Assembly: GCA_963591995.1 (NCBI GenBank)
Contig: CAVAUJ010000056.1
Coordinates: 1 to 16,174 of the forward strand
DNA: 16,174 bases
Origin: CAG-791 sp963591995
GTDB taxonomy: Bacteria > Bacillota > Clostridia > Lachnospirales > Lachnospiraceae
Reading direction: 5' to 3'
The number at the start of each line of letters is the position of its first letter. Within the stretch, counting starts at the first letter, position 1. The notes beneath the pieces were generated by a model, which was not told the DNA's origin, made no database searches, and saw only the letters and a list, made by a program, of their open reading frames with translations. The translations under genes were made by a program, and so were the position numbers. Below, one piece after another: positions 6,859-14,783 of this stretch.

Positions 6859-8418
6859 ATGTATCGAATGCTGATCGTCGATGACGAGCGCGTCATCCGT
6901 GAAACCATATCCCGGCAAATTGACTGGGCATCTCTGGATGTTCAGATTATCGGCACGGCCTCCAACGGACTGGATGCCTATGACATGATCATGGACGAAT
7001 CCCCGGATATCGTCATGACAGACATTCGCATGCCCGGCTTCAGCGGTCTGGATTTGCTGCAGCGCATCAAGTCCCTGCATCCTGACATTAAATTCATCAT
7101 TCTGTCCGGCTACGGGGAATTTGAATATGCCCAGCAGGCAATGCAATGGGGCGTACGCCATTATCTTCTAAAGCCCTGCAGCAAGGACAAAATCATCACC
7201 AGCGTCCAAAGTGTGATTCACGAAATTTCCCGGCACAGAACCGCGGAGCCCCGGGACATCTCCGGGACCATGCAGGTTCTCAGTGATTCCGTCATTCTGA
7301 ACCTTCTCAATGAGTGCATTGCCAAGGGGGAGGGAAATTATGAAGAGATCTATGCCACTTACCGGAAATACATCGATTTCGCACATACGCCGTACGAGCT
7401 GTGCAGTCTGTATTTCCTTGATCCCGTTTCCCTCTCCGATGCCCTGGCACAGATCCGTACGTTCCGCGAAAAATTTACGCCGGGCATTCCGTTTTATATT
7501 GTCTACGTACAGCAATGTATGCTGATCTTCTTTCGTTCCTATCATCTGCAATATGAAACACTGGACACCTATATGTCGTCCTTACGGTTTCCGCTGCAGA
7601 CGATCAGCGTTGAATACAAGCGCGTAAGGTATTCGACGCTGACGAGCCTGATGGATTACGTGAATTCCCATGTCAGCCGGTTTGCCACCGTCCAATACAG
7701 CAACGGCGACAACCTTGTCGACATCTGCAACTATCGCAATATCATCCGCGATGCAGAGCGACTGACCCGACACGCCTTTGGCAGCAATCCGGCAGCTTAC
7801 GAGGCGGCTGCCGGTGAGGCGTCGGATCGAAGAGCTTCGCTGGAGCAGCTGTGCGAGCTGGTCAGTCGCGTGTCCAATACGACCTTTTTGAAGCAGCTGT
7901 GCTCAACCATCATCATGCTGATTTCCTCCGGCTGCTATGATTTTTCCGCATTTGAGGCCGCACAGTTTCTCATGCAGATCAACCGGCTCGACAGCAACGA
8001 TGAGGTCCTGAAAAAGCTGGTGCCCCAGCTGCACTCCGTTTATGATCGCATCGCTGCCAAGGCAGCCCCGCAGCTCCTCAGTGACCGGGTCAAAAGCTAT
8101 GTTGTGCAGCATCTTGCCGATGACGAACTTTCCCTGCGATACATTGCAGACCACTATCTGTACATGAATGTTGACTATGTCCGGCGTAAATTTCAAAAGG
8201 AAACGGGTCAGAAGTTTTCCGCCTATCTGACCGATCTTCGCATCCGGCAGGCCATGAAATTCCTGAAGGCTGCCGACAAGGATACGGTGCAGCAGATTGC
8301 GGAACGGGTCGGCTTCGGGAACAATCCCCAATATTTCAGTCATGTTTTCAAAAAGGCTACCGGAATGACGCCCAGTGCCTATATTAAGTCTTCAGCAGAA
8401 GGAGGAGAATTGTCATGA
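6859..8418 (+). CDS. Response regulator, REC plus AraC-type DNA-binding domain, YesN-like
   Basis: The 519-residue protein begins with a receiver domain (about 1-120) with acidic D8-D9, phospho-acceptor D55 in VMTDIRMPG, and K105 in LLKP. A poorly conserved central region (about 135-400) follows. The C-terminal AraC/XylS double helix-turn-helix spans about 411-511, with LRYIADHYLYMNVDYVRRKF and VQQIAERVGFGNNPQYFSHVFKK as the two units. This is the usual partner of YesM-type kinases and probably activates the divergent CUT1 operon and its own operon. Translation starts at the ATG 6859, with GAGG upstream. Its TGA overlaps the start of the GH105 gene (ATGA), so regulator and enzyme are translationally coupled. 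Binding sites are not proven; the TTCGT boxes at 4897-4984 are candidates. Confidence 0.93.
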   Translation: MYRMLIVDDERVIRETISRQIDWASLDVQIIGTASNGLDAYDMIMDESPDIVMTDIRMPGFSGLDLLQRIKSLHPDIKFIILSGYGEFEYAQQAMQWGVRHYLLKPCSKDKIITSVQSVIHEISRHRTAEPRDISGTMQVLSDSVILNLLNECIAKGEGNYEEIYATYRKYIDFAHTPYELCSLYFLDPVSLSDALAQIRTFREKFTPGIPFYIVYVQQCMLIFFRSYHLQYETLDTYMSSLRFPLQTISVEYKRVRYSTLTSLMDYVNSHVSRFATVQYSNGDNLVDICNYRNIIRDAERLTRHAFGSNPAAYEAAAGEASDRRASLEQLCELVSRVSNTTFLKQLCSTIIMLISSGCYDFSAFEAAQFLMQINRLDSNDEVLKKLVPQLHSVYDRIAAKAAPQLLSDRVKSYVVQHLADDELSLRYIADHYLYMNVDYVRRKFQKETGQKFSAYLTDLRIRQAMKFLKAADKDTVQQIAERVGFGNNPQYFSHVFKKATGMTPSAYIKSSAEGGELS

Positions 8419-9539
8419 ACAACACAGAATTGCAGCAGAAAACGGAACTGGTTACGGACAAGCTCATTCATTTGGGAGGGGCCGATTATGACCGTGACAA
8501 AACCATCTCCCTGAAGGATGCCATTGCCTCCGGGAACGTCGCCCGGGACTTCGGCATCGAGGAGTGGGATTGGCCGCAGGGGGTTGGATTATATGGATTG
8601 TCCCTGCTGCAGGATTACGAGCACAGCGACCGCTTTATGGACTTCTTCCGGAATTGGTTTGCGTCCAATGTGGAGCGCGGACTCCCGTCCCGCAACATCA
8701 ATACGACCTGCCCCTATCTCACCCTGCTGCAAATTCTGGATCGCATTCCGGAGCCCGAAAAAAAACGCTATGAGGCGATGTGTCTGGAACAGGCAGACTG
8801 GCTGATGAACGGTCTTCCCAGAACCGGGGACGGCGGCTTCCAGCATGTCACCACCGGAATCGGTGATCGCAACGGTGTTATTCTCAACGAAGGACAGCTC
8901 TGGCTGGACACCCTGTTCATGGCGGTTCTGTTTCTGCAGCAGATGGGGCTTCGTTATCATCGGGAGGATTGGTGTGCCGAGGCCACTCATCAGGTATTGG
9001 TTCATATCAAATACCTTTATTGCAAGAACAACGGTCTGTTCTACCATGGCTTCAGCTTCCTGCGGAATGACAACTTCGGCGGCATCTTCTGGTGCCGCGG
9101 GAACTCCTGGTTTACGCTGGGATTGACACTGTTTCTTGAAAACGCAGACTACATTGACAACGGAACCCGGCAGTACATCACGGACACCTTCCGCACACAT
9201 GTCGCGGCGCTTTGCAGCTGTCAGGCAAAAAGCGGTCTCTTCCACACGATTCTGGATGATCCGACCTCCTATGAAGAGTCCTCCGGAACGGCAGCCATGG
9301 CGGCCGGCATCCTGCGCGGCATCCGACTGGGACTCATCGATGAAAGCTACCGGGACTGTGCCGACCGCGCCATTCGGGCACTGTGTGAATGCATCGATCA
9401 GGATGGTACGGTACAGAAGGTATCGGCCGGCACCGCAATGGGGATGAATGCCGATCACTACAAAGGGATCAGCGTCCGTCCGATGGCATACGGACAGGCA
9501 CTGACCCTGATTGCATTGTGTGAGGCTTTGCATAGCTGA
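8415..9539 (+). CDS. Glycoside hydrolase family 88/105, unsaturated rhamnogalacturonyl hydrolase-type
   Basis: This 374-residue protein has the usual GH105 length and its conserved blocks in order: EWDWPQGVGLYGL (50-62), NINTTCPYLTLLQIL (94-108), GDGGFQHVTTG (138-148), NEGQLWLDTLFMAVLFL (158-174), FWCRGNSWFTLGL, DDPTSYEESSGTAAMAAGIL, and a final PMAYGQALTLIAL. D165 in the LWLDTLFM block corresponds to the catalytic acid of GH88/GH105 enzymes. These hydrate the vinyl-ether bond of a 4,5-unsaturated uronic acid left by a polysaccharide lyase and so release it from the oligosaccharide. There is no signal peptide, so it acts in the cytoplasm after import. A strong AAGGAGGAG site lies at the end of the preceding gene, and the ATG overlaps that gene's TGA. 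The residue aligned by eye with the second family acid appears to be Asn (N94 or N96). Pectin-type rhamnogalacturonan is the default substrate, but other uronate glycans are possible. Confidence 0.9.
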   Translation: MNNTELQQKTELVTDKLIHLGGADYDRDKTISLKDAIASGNVARDFGIEEWDWPQGVGLYGLSLLQDYEHSDRFMDFFRNWFASNVERGLPSRNINTTCPYLTLLQILDRIPEPEKKRYEAMCLEQADWLMNGLPRTGDGGFQHVTTGIGDRNGVILNEGQLWLDTLFMAVLFLQQMGLRYHREDWCAEATHQVLVHIKYLYCKNNGLFYHGFSFLRNDNFGGIFWCRGNSWFTLGLTLFLENADYIDNGTRQYITDTFRTHVAALCSCQAKSGLFHTILDDPTSYEESSGTAAMAAGILRGIRLGLIDESYRDCADRAIRALCECIDQDGTVQKVSAGTAMGMNADHYKGISVRPMAYGQALTLIALCEALHS

Positions 9540-9562
9540 GTCGCTTGCTCTCCGGGCAGCCT

Positions 9563-10510
9563 CTATTGCGCAGCACAAGCCCGTTGCTTCCGGATCCTCT
9601 CCGTGAAATCCGTCATTCTCTGCACAGACTTTGCAAAGAATTCCTCGCGGTCGCCATAGCAGACAAACTCACCGACCACCGGAAGGGAATAGGGCGAACC
9701 GGCTGCAATATCGGCAAATCCATCGAAATCTACCACGCCGTCTCCCATGACAAGGTGCATGTCTGCCTTCGTGAGCAGCAAATCATCCGAAAAGTCTCCG
9801 CTGCAGCTCATGTTGTCATTCAGATGCATGGCATACAATCGGTCCTGATATCGCCTTGCCAGATGCAGCGGATCCGCCGGATTGGTCAGCTGTCCGTGCC
9901 CGGTATCAAAGCAAAAGCCCACTGCCTCCGCACGATACCGTGCGAACAGCTGATCAAATTCCTCTATCTGGTATTGCTCCGGTGTTCCCACCAGATTCTC
10001 CAGACAAATCCTCACGCCGTAGGTCTGTGCGATATCAACGGCCGCATCCAGACTTTTCCACACCTGCGCGTAGAAGGCATCCCGAAAGCCCTCCTCCTGT
10101 TCAAAACGAACATAGGGCAGCTGCAGATGCAGCACGATTTCCTGCGCACCGGTCAGATTTGCCAGCTCCAGCCGATTGCGAATCAGTTCGACACCGCGTG
10201 CGCGTACCTCCTCATCCAGAGAGGCATAATCACAGGGGGGATTGCCAAGCGGAGGCCGCTTGTACATCCCCTCCTTCCTTTCATAAATCCATCCCGCGGA
10301 GGCATGAATCCCCTTCAGCTGCAGTCCGTACTCCCTCAGCTTGTCCTGAATGCTCCGCATTTCCTCCGGCGTATAAAAGTGATCCCCCTGCCATCCATGA
10401 GCCCAGTGCACATGCGTGATTCCATGCTCTGCCGACTCCCGCAGGGCCTCCCACACCGTTTGAAGATCGTATGCTTCCCCCGCATAATCCGTTGCCAATG
10501 CCAGCTCCAT
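9563..10510 (-). CDS. Xylose-isomerase-like TIM-barrel protein, sugar (phosphate) isomerase/epimerase family
   Basis: The ATG at 10510 gives 315 residues (MELALATDYAG) and is preceded by GAGGAGAGGAG. An upstream start at 10567 would overlap the permease gene. The protein has AP-endonuclease family 2 features with a plausible metal set: E171 (CLEN), D202 and H205 (FDTGHGQL), H229 (MHLND) and E281 (VVGEF). H69 and H128 lie on earlier strands. Family members isomerise or epimerise sugars and inositols, and some act on 3-keto-glycosides or cleave C-glycosides, so phosphate need not be involved. It is the last gene of the second ABC operon, 13 bp after the permease stop, and converges on the GH105 gene with 23 bp between stops. 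I see no clear terminator in that gap. The substrate is unknown. Confidence 0.85.
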   Translation of the reverse strand: MELALATDYAGEAYDLQTVWEALRESAEHGITHVHWAHGWQGDHFYTPEEMRSIQDKLREYGLQLKGIHASAGWIYERKEGMYKRPPLGNPPCDYASLDEEVRARGVELIRNRLELANLTGAQEIVLHLQLPYVRFEQEEGFRDAFYAQVWKSLDAAVDIAQTYGVRICLENLVGTPEQYQIEEFDQLFARYRAEAVGFCFDTGHGQLTNPADPLHLARRYQDRLYAMHLNDNMSCSGDFSDDLLLTKADMHLVMGDGVVDFDGFADIAAGSPYSLPVVGEFVCYGDREEFFAKSVQRMTDFTERIRKQRACAAQ

Positions 10511-10523
10511 TTTTCTCCTCTCC

Positions 10524-11396
10524 TCACATCTTTCCAAGCGCAGCGCCCAGGTGCTCCGTCTTAACAAATCTCTCTGTCACGATCAGCAGAACCAGGCTCG
10601 GAACCATCATGATCAACGTAATGACGGAGGCGGAGGTCCTCAGGAAGTTTCTCCCCATGTAGGAATACAGAATTGTCGGCACGGTCTGAATGGCCGGTGT
10701 CCCGATGATATACGCAAGATTGAATTCCTGCATGCTCTCGATAAAGGCAAAAATAGCTCCGGAAACCATCCCCGGTGCGATCAGCGGCAGATAAAGCTCC
10801 AACAATTTAACGCCGGTACCTGCTCCCAGATTCGACGCGGCATCCACCAGATCCTGCGGCATTGTTTCAAAGCTTGCTGTAAGAATGCGCAATACATAAG
10901 GAAGGCAGATCAGCGTATGCGCAAGGATAACACCCGCGTAGGTCTGGGAAAGCCCCTGCATGTAGAAAAACCGTCCGAGGAACAGGGACAGCGCCATTCC
11001 CGGAAAGACCATCGGCAGCAGCATAATGATCTTCAGCGCAGGCTTATACCGAATGTTTCTACGCCCGATCGCATAGGCCGTCGGCAGTGCAATCAGGATG
11101 CTCAGCAGCGTGGCCGCGGCTGCGATAAACACACTGCTGCCGATGGCCGAAACAATGTTCGTGAAATGAAAGATTCGGTCCCATTGATACAGTCCGATAT
11201 GCGTGGGCAGAACATCCGGATAGCTCCACGGATAATCCGGATTGACCAGCGACCACAGAATCGCCATTCCAACCGGAACGGCAACCCAGGCGAAGGCAAT
11301 GAGGCCAATCGCTGCAGGAACCAGATAGGACAGCAATCTTTTCATATATGACTTTTGTGACCTGTCTGCCTTTGATTTCCTTCTCATTCTTTTCAT
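10524..11396 (-). CDS. ABC transporter permease, PotC/FbpB-type second subunit
   Basis: The ATG at 11396 overlaps the stop of the preceding permease (ATGA), giving 290 residues with a basic leader before the first helix (YLVPAAIGLIAFAWVAVPVG). TGGAGAAG lies upstream within the preceding gene. A longer start at 11447 lacks such support. The cytoplasmic coupling loop begins at D185 (DAASNLGAGTGVKLLELYLP), the DAA(x)NLGA form typical of the spermidine/putrescine, Fe3+, 2-aminoethylphosphonate and sugar-phosphate importer class. CUT1 sugar permeases instead use EAA(x)IDGA. With its partner it would form the channel for the ligand of the lipoprotein at 13355-14596. Confidence 0.9.
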   Translation of the reverse strand: MKRMRRKSKADRSQKSYMKRLLSYLVPAAIGLIAFAWVAVPVGMAILWSLVNPDYPWSYPDVLPTHIGLYQWDRIFHFTNIVSAIGSSVFIAAAATLLSILIALPTAYAIGRRNIRYKPALKIIMLLPMVFPGMALSLFLGRFFYMQGLSQTYAGVILAHTLICLPYVLRILTASFETMPQDLVDAASNLGAGTGVKLLELYLPLIAPGMVSGAIFAFIESMQEFNLAYIIGTPAIQTVPTILYSYMGRNFLRTSASVITLIMMVPSLVLLIVTERFVKTEHLGAALGKM

Positions 11397-12238
11397 CACA
11401 GCAGCTTCTCCAGACCCTTTTGAATTTTCGTGTAGCCAATCACACAAACCGTCGTAATGAGCAGCATCAGCACGCCGGTACAGGCCGCCGAATTCCAGTC
11501 CGAATATTGATAAGCGTAATTCTGCATCAGATTCGCCAGCGAAATCGGGTAGGTCGGACCTGCCGTACTGGAAATCGCAAAATCGTTAAACGTTCCGATA
11601 AAGGTCATGATGACGGCGACAAAGGCCGAAGGAAGCGTAATCGGAATGATGATGCCCGTCATCACCCGGATGGGACCTGCCCCGAGATTTTTGGCGGCGT
11701 CCTTCACATCCTTCCGGACGGATTCTACCGCGGAATACATAATGATCATTTGGAACGGGACGTTTTTCCAGATCTGGATCATCAGCACACCGACGCCCCA
11801 ATCATCGTTTCGAAGGCGCAGCGGCTCGGAAAGAATTCCCAATGCCATAAGCGCCTGATTAAAGATTCCGTGATAATCGATCACATTGACGATGAGAAAG
11901 GCTGCCACCAATGCCGGGATAAAGTACGGAATCCGAATCATGGTCAGCAGAACCTTCCCGCCGCGGGCATTCTGCAGATACACCGCCAGCGGATAGCAGA
12001 TCGCGATGCAGCACAGAGAGCTCAGGCATCCGATTTTCAATGAAAACAGCATGGAATCCAGAAATTCCCTGTCAAGCACCTCTTTCCAGAATTTCAACGT
12101 GAAGCCGGATTCCCCCGCATAGTTATAAAAGCCAAGGCTCTGGGCGATCATCATATAGACCGCAATTCCGATCATGAAAACGATATATCCGATTCCCGGA
12201 AGCAGAAGAAGATAGCCCCATTCAAATTTCTTTTTCAT
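11396..12238 (-). CDS. ABC transporter permease, PotB-type first subunit
   Basis: The preferred start is the ATG at 12238 (MKKKFEWGYLLLLPG, 280 residues), with AAAGGA eight bases upstream. A GTG at 12259, 3 bp after the ATPase stop, would add seven residues and is less well supported. The first helix is LLLLPGIGYIVFMIGIAVYM. A periplasmic segment and further helices follow, with the coupling loop beginning at D180 (DAAKNLGAGPIRVMTGIIIP). This again indicates the PotB/FbpB/PhnU-like class. Its stop codon overlaps the next permease start, so the two subunits are probably made in equal amounts. Transport substrate cannot be read from the permease. Confidence 0.9.
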   Translation of the reverse strand: MKKKFEWGYLLLLPGIGYIVFMIGIAVYMMIAQSLGFYNYAGESGFTLKFWKEVLDREFLDSMLFSLKIGCLSSLCCIAICYPLAVYLQNARGGKVLLTMIRIPYFIPALVAAFLIVNVIDYHGIFNQALMALGILSEPLRLRNDDWGVGVLMIQIWKNVPFQMIIMYSAVESVRKDVKDAAKNLGAGPIRVMTGIIIPITLPSAFVAVIMTFIGTFNDFAISSTAGPTYPISLANLMQNYAYQYSDWNSAACTGVLMLLITTVCVIGYTKIQKGLEKLL

Positions 12239-12262
12239 TCCAGCAATCCTTTCCGCCACTCT

Positions 12263-13333
12263 CTAATTGCACAGGACATGCGTTTTCTCAACCGGTATGC
12301 CGAACCGTACCTTGTCTCCCTCCTGCAGCCGGGCACTTTTCGGAAGATTGGTTCGGAATTCATGACCTCCCGCATCGATAAAGAAATCCATCGTGCTCCC
12401 CATATAAACGGTGTTGCGAACCCTTGCATCGAGCACATTCATGGTCTCCGGATGCTCGTTCTCTCCCAGCAGCACCATATCCTCCGGTCTCCAGCACAAC
12501 GAATATTGCTCCTCGATTCCTGCCATGTTGCAGCAGCTTCCGGCCGTCATGGTGCCCAGCTCTGTCTCAAATTTCCAGCTCTCTCCCGACGACTTCGGAG
12601 AAGCCGCTGCAATGATATTGGCGGTACCGATAAAGTCAGCCACAAACCTGTTCCTGGGCCGCTCGTAAATGTCCCTCGGACTTGCGATCTGCTGCACATG
12701 GCCGGCACTCATGGAAACAATCACATCGGAAATGGCAAGCGCCTCGGCCTGATCGTGCGTCACATAGATGGTTGTAATTCCGAGCTCCTTCTGCAGATTC
12801 CGGATCTCCACCCGGACCGACTCCCTCAGCTTTGCATCCAGATTGGAAAGAGGCTCGTCAAACAGCAGAATGTCCGGGTGAACGACGATGCAGCGTGCAA
12901 GCGCTACACGCTGCTGCTGGCCGCCCGAAAGCTCGTAGGGCTTTCGTTCCCCCAGTCCCGTCAGATTGACAATCTCCATTGCACGCTCAATGGCGGAAAC
13001 CTGTTCCTCCTTCGGAACCTTTCTCATCCTTAATCCGAAGCGAATGTTTTCGTAGACCGTTTTGTGCGGGAAAAGTGCATAGGATTGAAAGCACATTGCC
13101 GTATTTCTCTTGTTCGCAGGAACGTCGTTCATTCTTTTTCCGTTGAAACGAATCTCTCCCTCATCCGGCTCCAGAAAGCCGGCAATGATTCGGAGCAGGG
13201 TGGTTTTACCACACCCGGATGGGCCCAGCAAGGTGATAAACCTGCCCTTCTCCACATCAACATTGATGTCCTCCAATGCGCGGTAGCTTCCAAAGCTCTT
13301 TGCAATGTGCTCGATTGTAAGCCGCTCCTCCAT
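12263..13333 (-). CDS. ABC transporter ATP-binding protein, PotA/FbpC type
   Basis: This 356-residue ATPase has all nucleotide-binding motifs: Walker A GPSGCGKTT (37-45), Q-loop Q83 in CFQSYALFP, signature LSGGQQQR (135-142), Walker B ILLFDEP (155-161), D-loop SNLD (163-166) and H193 in YVTHDQ. A C-terminal extension of about 120 residues after FIGTANII fits a TOBE-like regulatory domain. The sequence is closer by eye to PotA/FbpC than to MsmX/UgpC. The start at 13333 has AAGGAG seven bases upstream, 21 bp after the binding-protein stop. It should energise the permeases encoded immediately downstream. Whether it also serves the CUT1 system at 1446-4690 is open, but the class mismatch argues against it. 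Confidence 0.95.
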   Translation of the reverse strand: MEERLTIEHIAKSFGSYRALEDINVDVEKGRFITLLGPSGCGKTTLLRIIAGFLEPDEGEIRFNGKRMNDVPANKRNTAMCFQSYALFPHKTVYENIRFGLRMRKVPKEEQVSAIERAMEIVNLTGLGERKPYELSGGQQQRVALARCIVVHPDILLFDEPLSNLDAKLRESVRVEIRNLQKELGITTIYVTHDQAEALAISDVIVSMSAGHVQQIASPRDIYERPRNRFVADFIGTANIIAAASPKSSGESWKFETELGTMTAGSCCNMAGIEEQYSLCWRPEDMVLLGENEHPETMNVLDARVRNTVYMGSTMDFFIDAGGHEFRTNLPKSARLQEGDKVRFGIPVEKTHVLCN

Positions 13334-13354
13334 ATGCCCGCTCCTTCTATCCGA

Positions 13355-14596
13355 TCAATTCTGCAGAACCTTCTCCGTGAAATCCTTGATGTATTCCGCC
13401 TTATACCAGGACGGCAGCCACTTTGTTCTGTACTGCATATAGGAATCATCGATCATCGTTTCCGCCGCCGGTATGTCCGTCCTTGCAGGAATGGAGTTCA
13501 ACACATTCGTCACAAGCTCCTGACCTTCATCACCGGTCAACCAGTTGATCAGCAGCAGGGAAGCTGCCTTATGCTGCGCATTTGCCAGGATACCAAGGTT
13601 GTCTCCGCCGCCGACGGAGCCCATTTCTGGAATGTACAGCTTGGCAAAGTCCGCCAGCTCTCCTGCCGCACGGGCTACGCAGGAATCGTCATCCCAGGCC
13701 GGCACCAGATCCAATTCTCCCTGGTTCAGACGTGAAATGCTGTCATTGTTCGATGTGGTATAGACAATGTTGTCCTCGTTTTCCTTGAACCAGTCCCATG
13801 CAAGGCTCCAGTTTTCCGTAAGCGCAGCGTCAACCTCACTGCCCTCGTAATATTTGTCCTTGTCCCCGCACAGCTGTTCAATGGCCAGCTGAACAAAAGC
13901 CTTGCCGCTTCCGCCGTTTTCCGGTGTGCACATACCGAACTTCTTCGGATGCTCCTGAATATAGGCGGTCAGCTCCTCCCAGGTCTGAGGCAGCTCATCC
14001 TCGGAAATGTTGTTGGAATTATACAGAAAGCCCGTCTGGTTTCTGTACAGAGGGACGAGATAGCCGTCCAGCTTCACGCCCTCCTGGTATTCGCAGGAGT
14101 CCGCATCCAGAAGGTCCTTGTTCTCAATCTTGTCAAGAATCGGGCCGCCGATCGCATCTGCACCCAGCAGAGTCTGTACATCGTCTCCGGAAATCAAAGC
14201 GACATCGATGCTGCCCTTTTCGCCGTCCTTTTCCGCCAGAACCTTCTGGGAAAAAGCATTTGCATCGGAGATGGTCAGCTGAACCTTGATCCCGTATTCA
14301 TCCTCAAAGGACTTCAGCATCTGTGTAAATCCGGCCTCGTTATACCAGGCAGAAAAGACCACGGTTCCCTCTTGCTTTGCGAGCTCCTCGATTTCACTCC
14401 AGTCCTTCTGCAGCAGATCGTCCAGGGTGTAATCTCCTGCATCTGCACTCTTTGCAGAACTCTCTCCCGCATCCGCAGTCTCCTCTGCTGTCACGTTCTC
14501 CGATGCTGCAGCTCCTGTACCGGACGCAGCACCGCACGCTGCCAGGGGCAGTGCAAGAAGCATTGCCAGAATCGAAGTTACTCTTCTCTTTTTCAT
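13355..14596 (-). CDS. Extracellular solute-binding lipoprotein of the second ABC importer
   Basis: The ATG at 14596 gives 413 residues and has GAGGAGA upstream. The reading from 14626 would add a charged leader before a normal signal sequence. The N-terminus MKKRRV plus hydrophobic core leads to lipobox PLAAC, with C21 as predicted lipidation site, and an Ala/Glu/Ser-rich linker to about residue 50. The mature part begins near WSEIEELAKQEGTVVFSAWY, with YGIKVQLTISDANAFSQKVL, SIDVALISGDDVQ, LVPLYRNQTGFLYN and LPQTWEELTAYI. This is the layout of the FbpA/PotD/YnjB-like class of type II binding proteins. Members bind Fe3+, polyamines, phosphonates, thiamine derivatives or, in AfuA, sugar phosphates. 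Paired iron-ligand tyrosines are not obvious. It heads the operon that ends with the isomerase-like gene. Confidence 0.88.
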   Translation of the reverse strand: MKKRRVTSILAMLLALPLAACGAASGTGAAASENVTAEETADAGESSAKSADAGDYTLDDLLQKDWSEIEELAKQEGTVVFSAWYNEAGFTQMLKSFEDEYGIKVQLTISDANAFSQKVLAEKDGEKGSIDVALISGDDVQTLLGADAIGGPILDKIENKDLLDADSCEYQEGVKLDGYLVPLYRNQTGFLYNSNNISEDELPQTWEELTAYIQEHPKKFGMCTPENGGSGKAFVQLAIEQLCGDKDKYYEGSEVDAALTENWSLAWDWFKENEDNIVYTTSNNDSISRLNQGELDLVPAWDDDSCVARAAGELADFAKLYIPEMGSVGGGDNLGILANAQHKAASLLLINWLTGDEGQELVTNVLNSIPARTDIPAAETMIDDSYMQYRTKWLPSWYKAEYIKDFTEKVLQN

Positions 14597-14783
14597 CTTC
14601 TCTCTCCTCTGTGTCCACGGCTTCATGCCGGTGGTTTGACATCATCTTTTGTGCACGAGAGAGAGCATAGCATTGCATTGTTAAGGTGAAATACGGGAAA
14701 TGTAAAAGTTTCACTAAATATTAAGATACCCGTCAAATCACGGACAACAGCGTTTCGATTCCCTGTGAAAACAGTTCACGGTG
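14597..14783. promoter_or_regulatory. Control region of the second ABC operon with GTGAA/TTCAC dyads
   Basis: This 187-bp gap lies between the DinB-like stop and the binding-protein start. It contains a tight dyad, GTGAA (14765-14769) and TTCAC (14775-14779), and a wider one, GTGAAA (14686-14691) and TTTCAC (14709-14714). An AT-rich core (about 14707-14725) lies between them. A weak minus-strand -35 TTGTCC with TAATAT 18 bases downstream falls in that core, but no promoter is convincing. The dyads could be operators. I see no terminator for the DinB-like gene, so readthrough into this operon is possible. Confidence 0.4.

Noticed and set aside
9545..10564. Plus-strand open frame of 339 codons
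   Set aside because: It is antisense to the TIM-barrel gene, which has a ribosome site, an ordered metal set and operon context. The plus-strand translation is rich in Cys, His, Ile and Gln without any family pattern.
11348..12043. Plus-strand open frame of 231 codons
   Set aside because: It is antisense to a permease gene and its translation is rich in His, Arg, Asp and Asn with no hydrophobic or catalytic motif.
12239..12259. GTG start at 12259 for the first permease of the second importer
   Set aside because: The ATG at 12238 has AAAGGA at proper spacing and begins with a typical basic leader, while the GTG has only a weak site.
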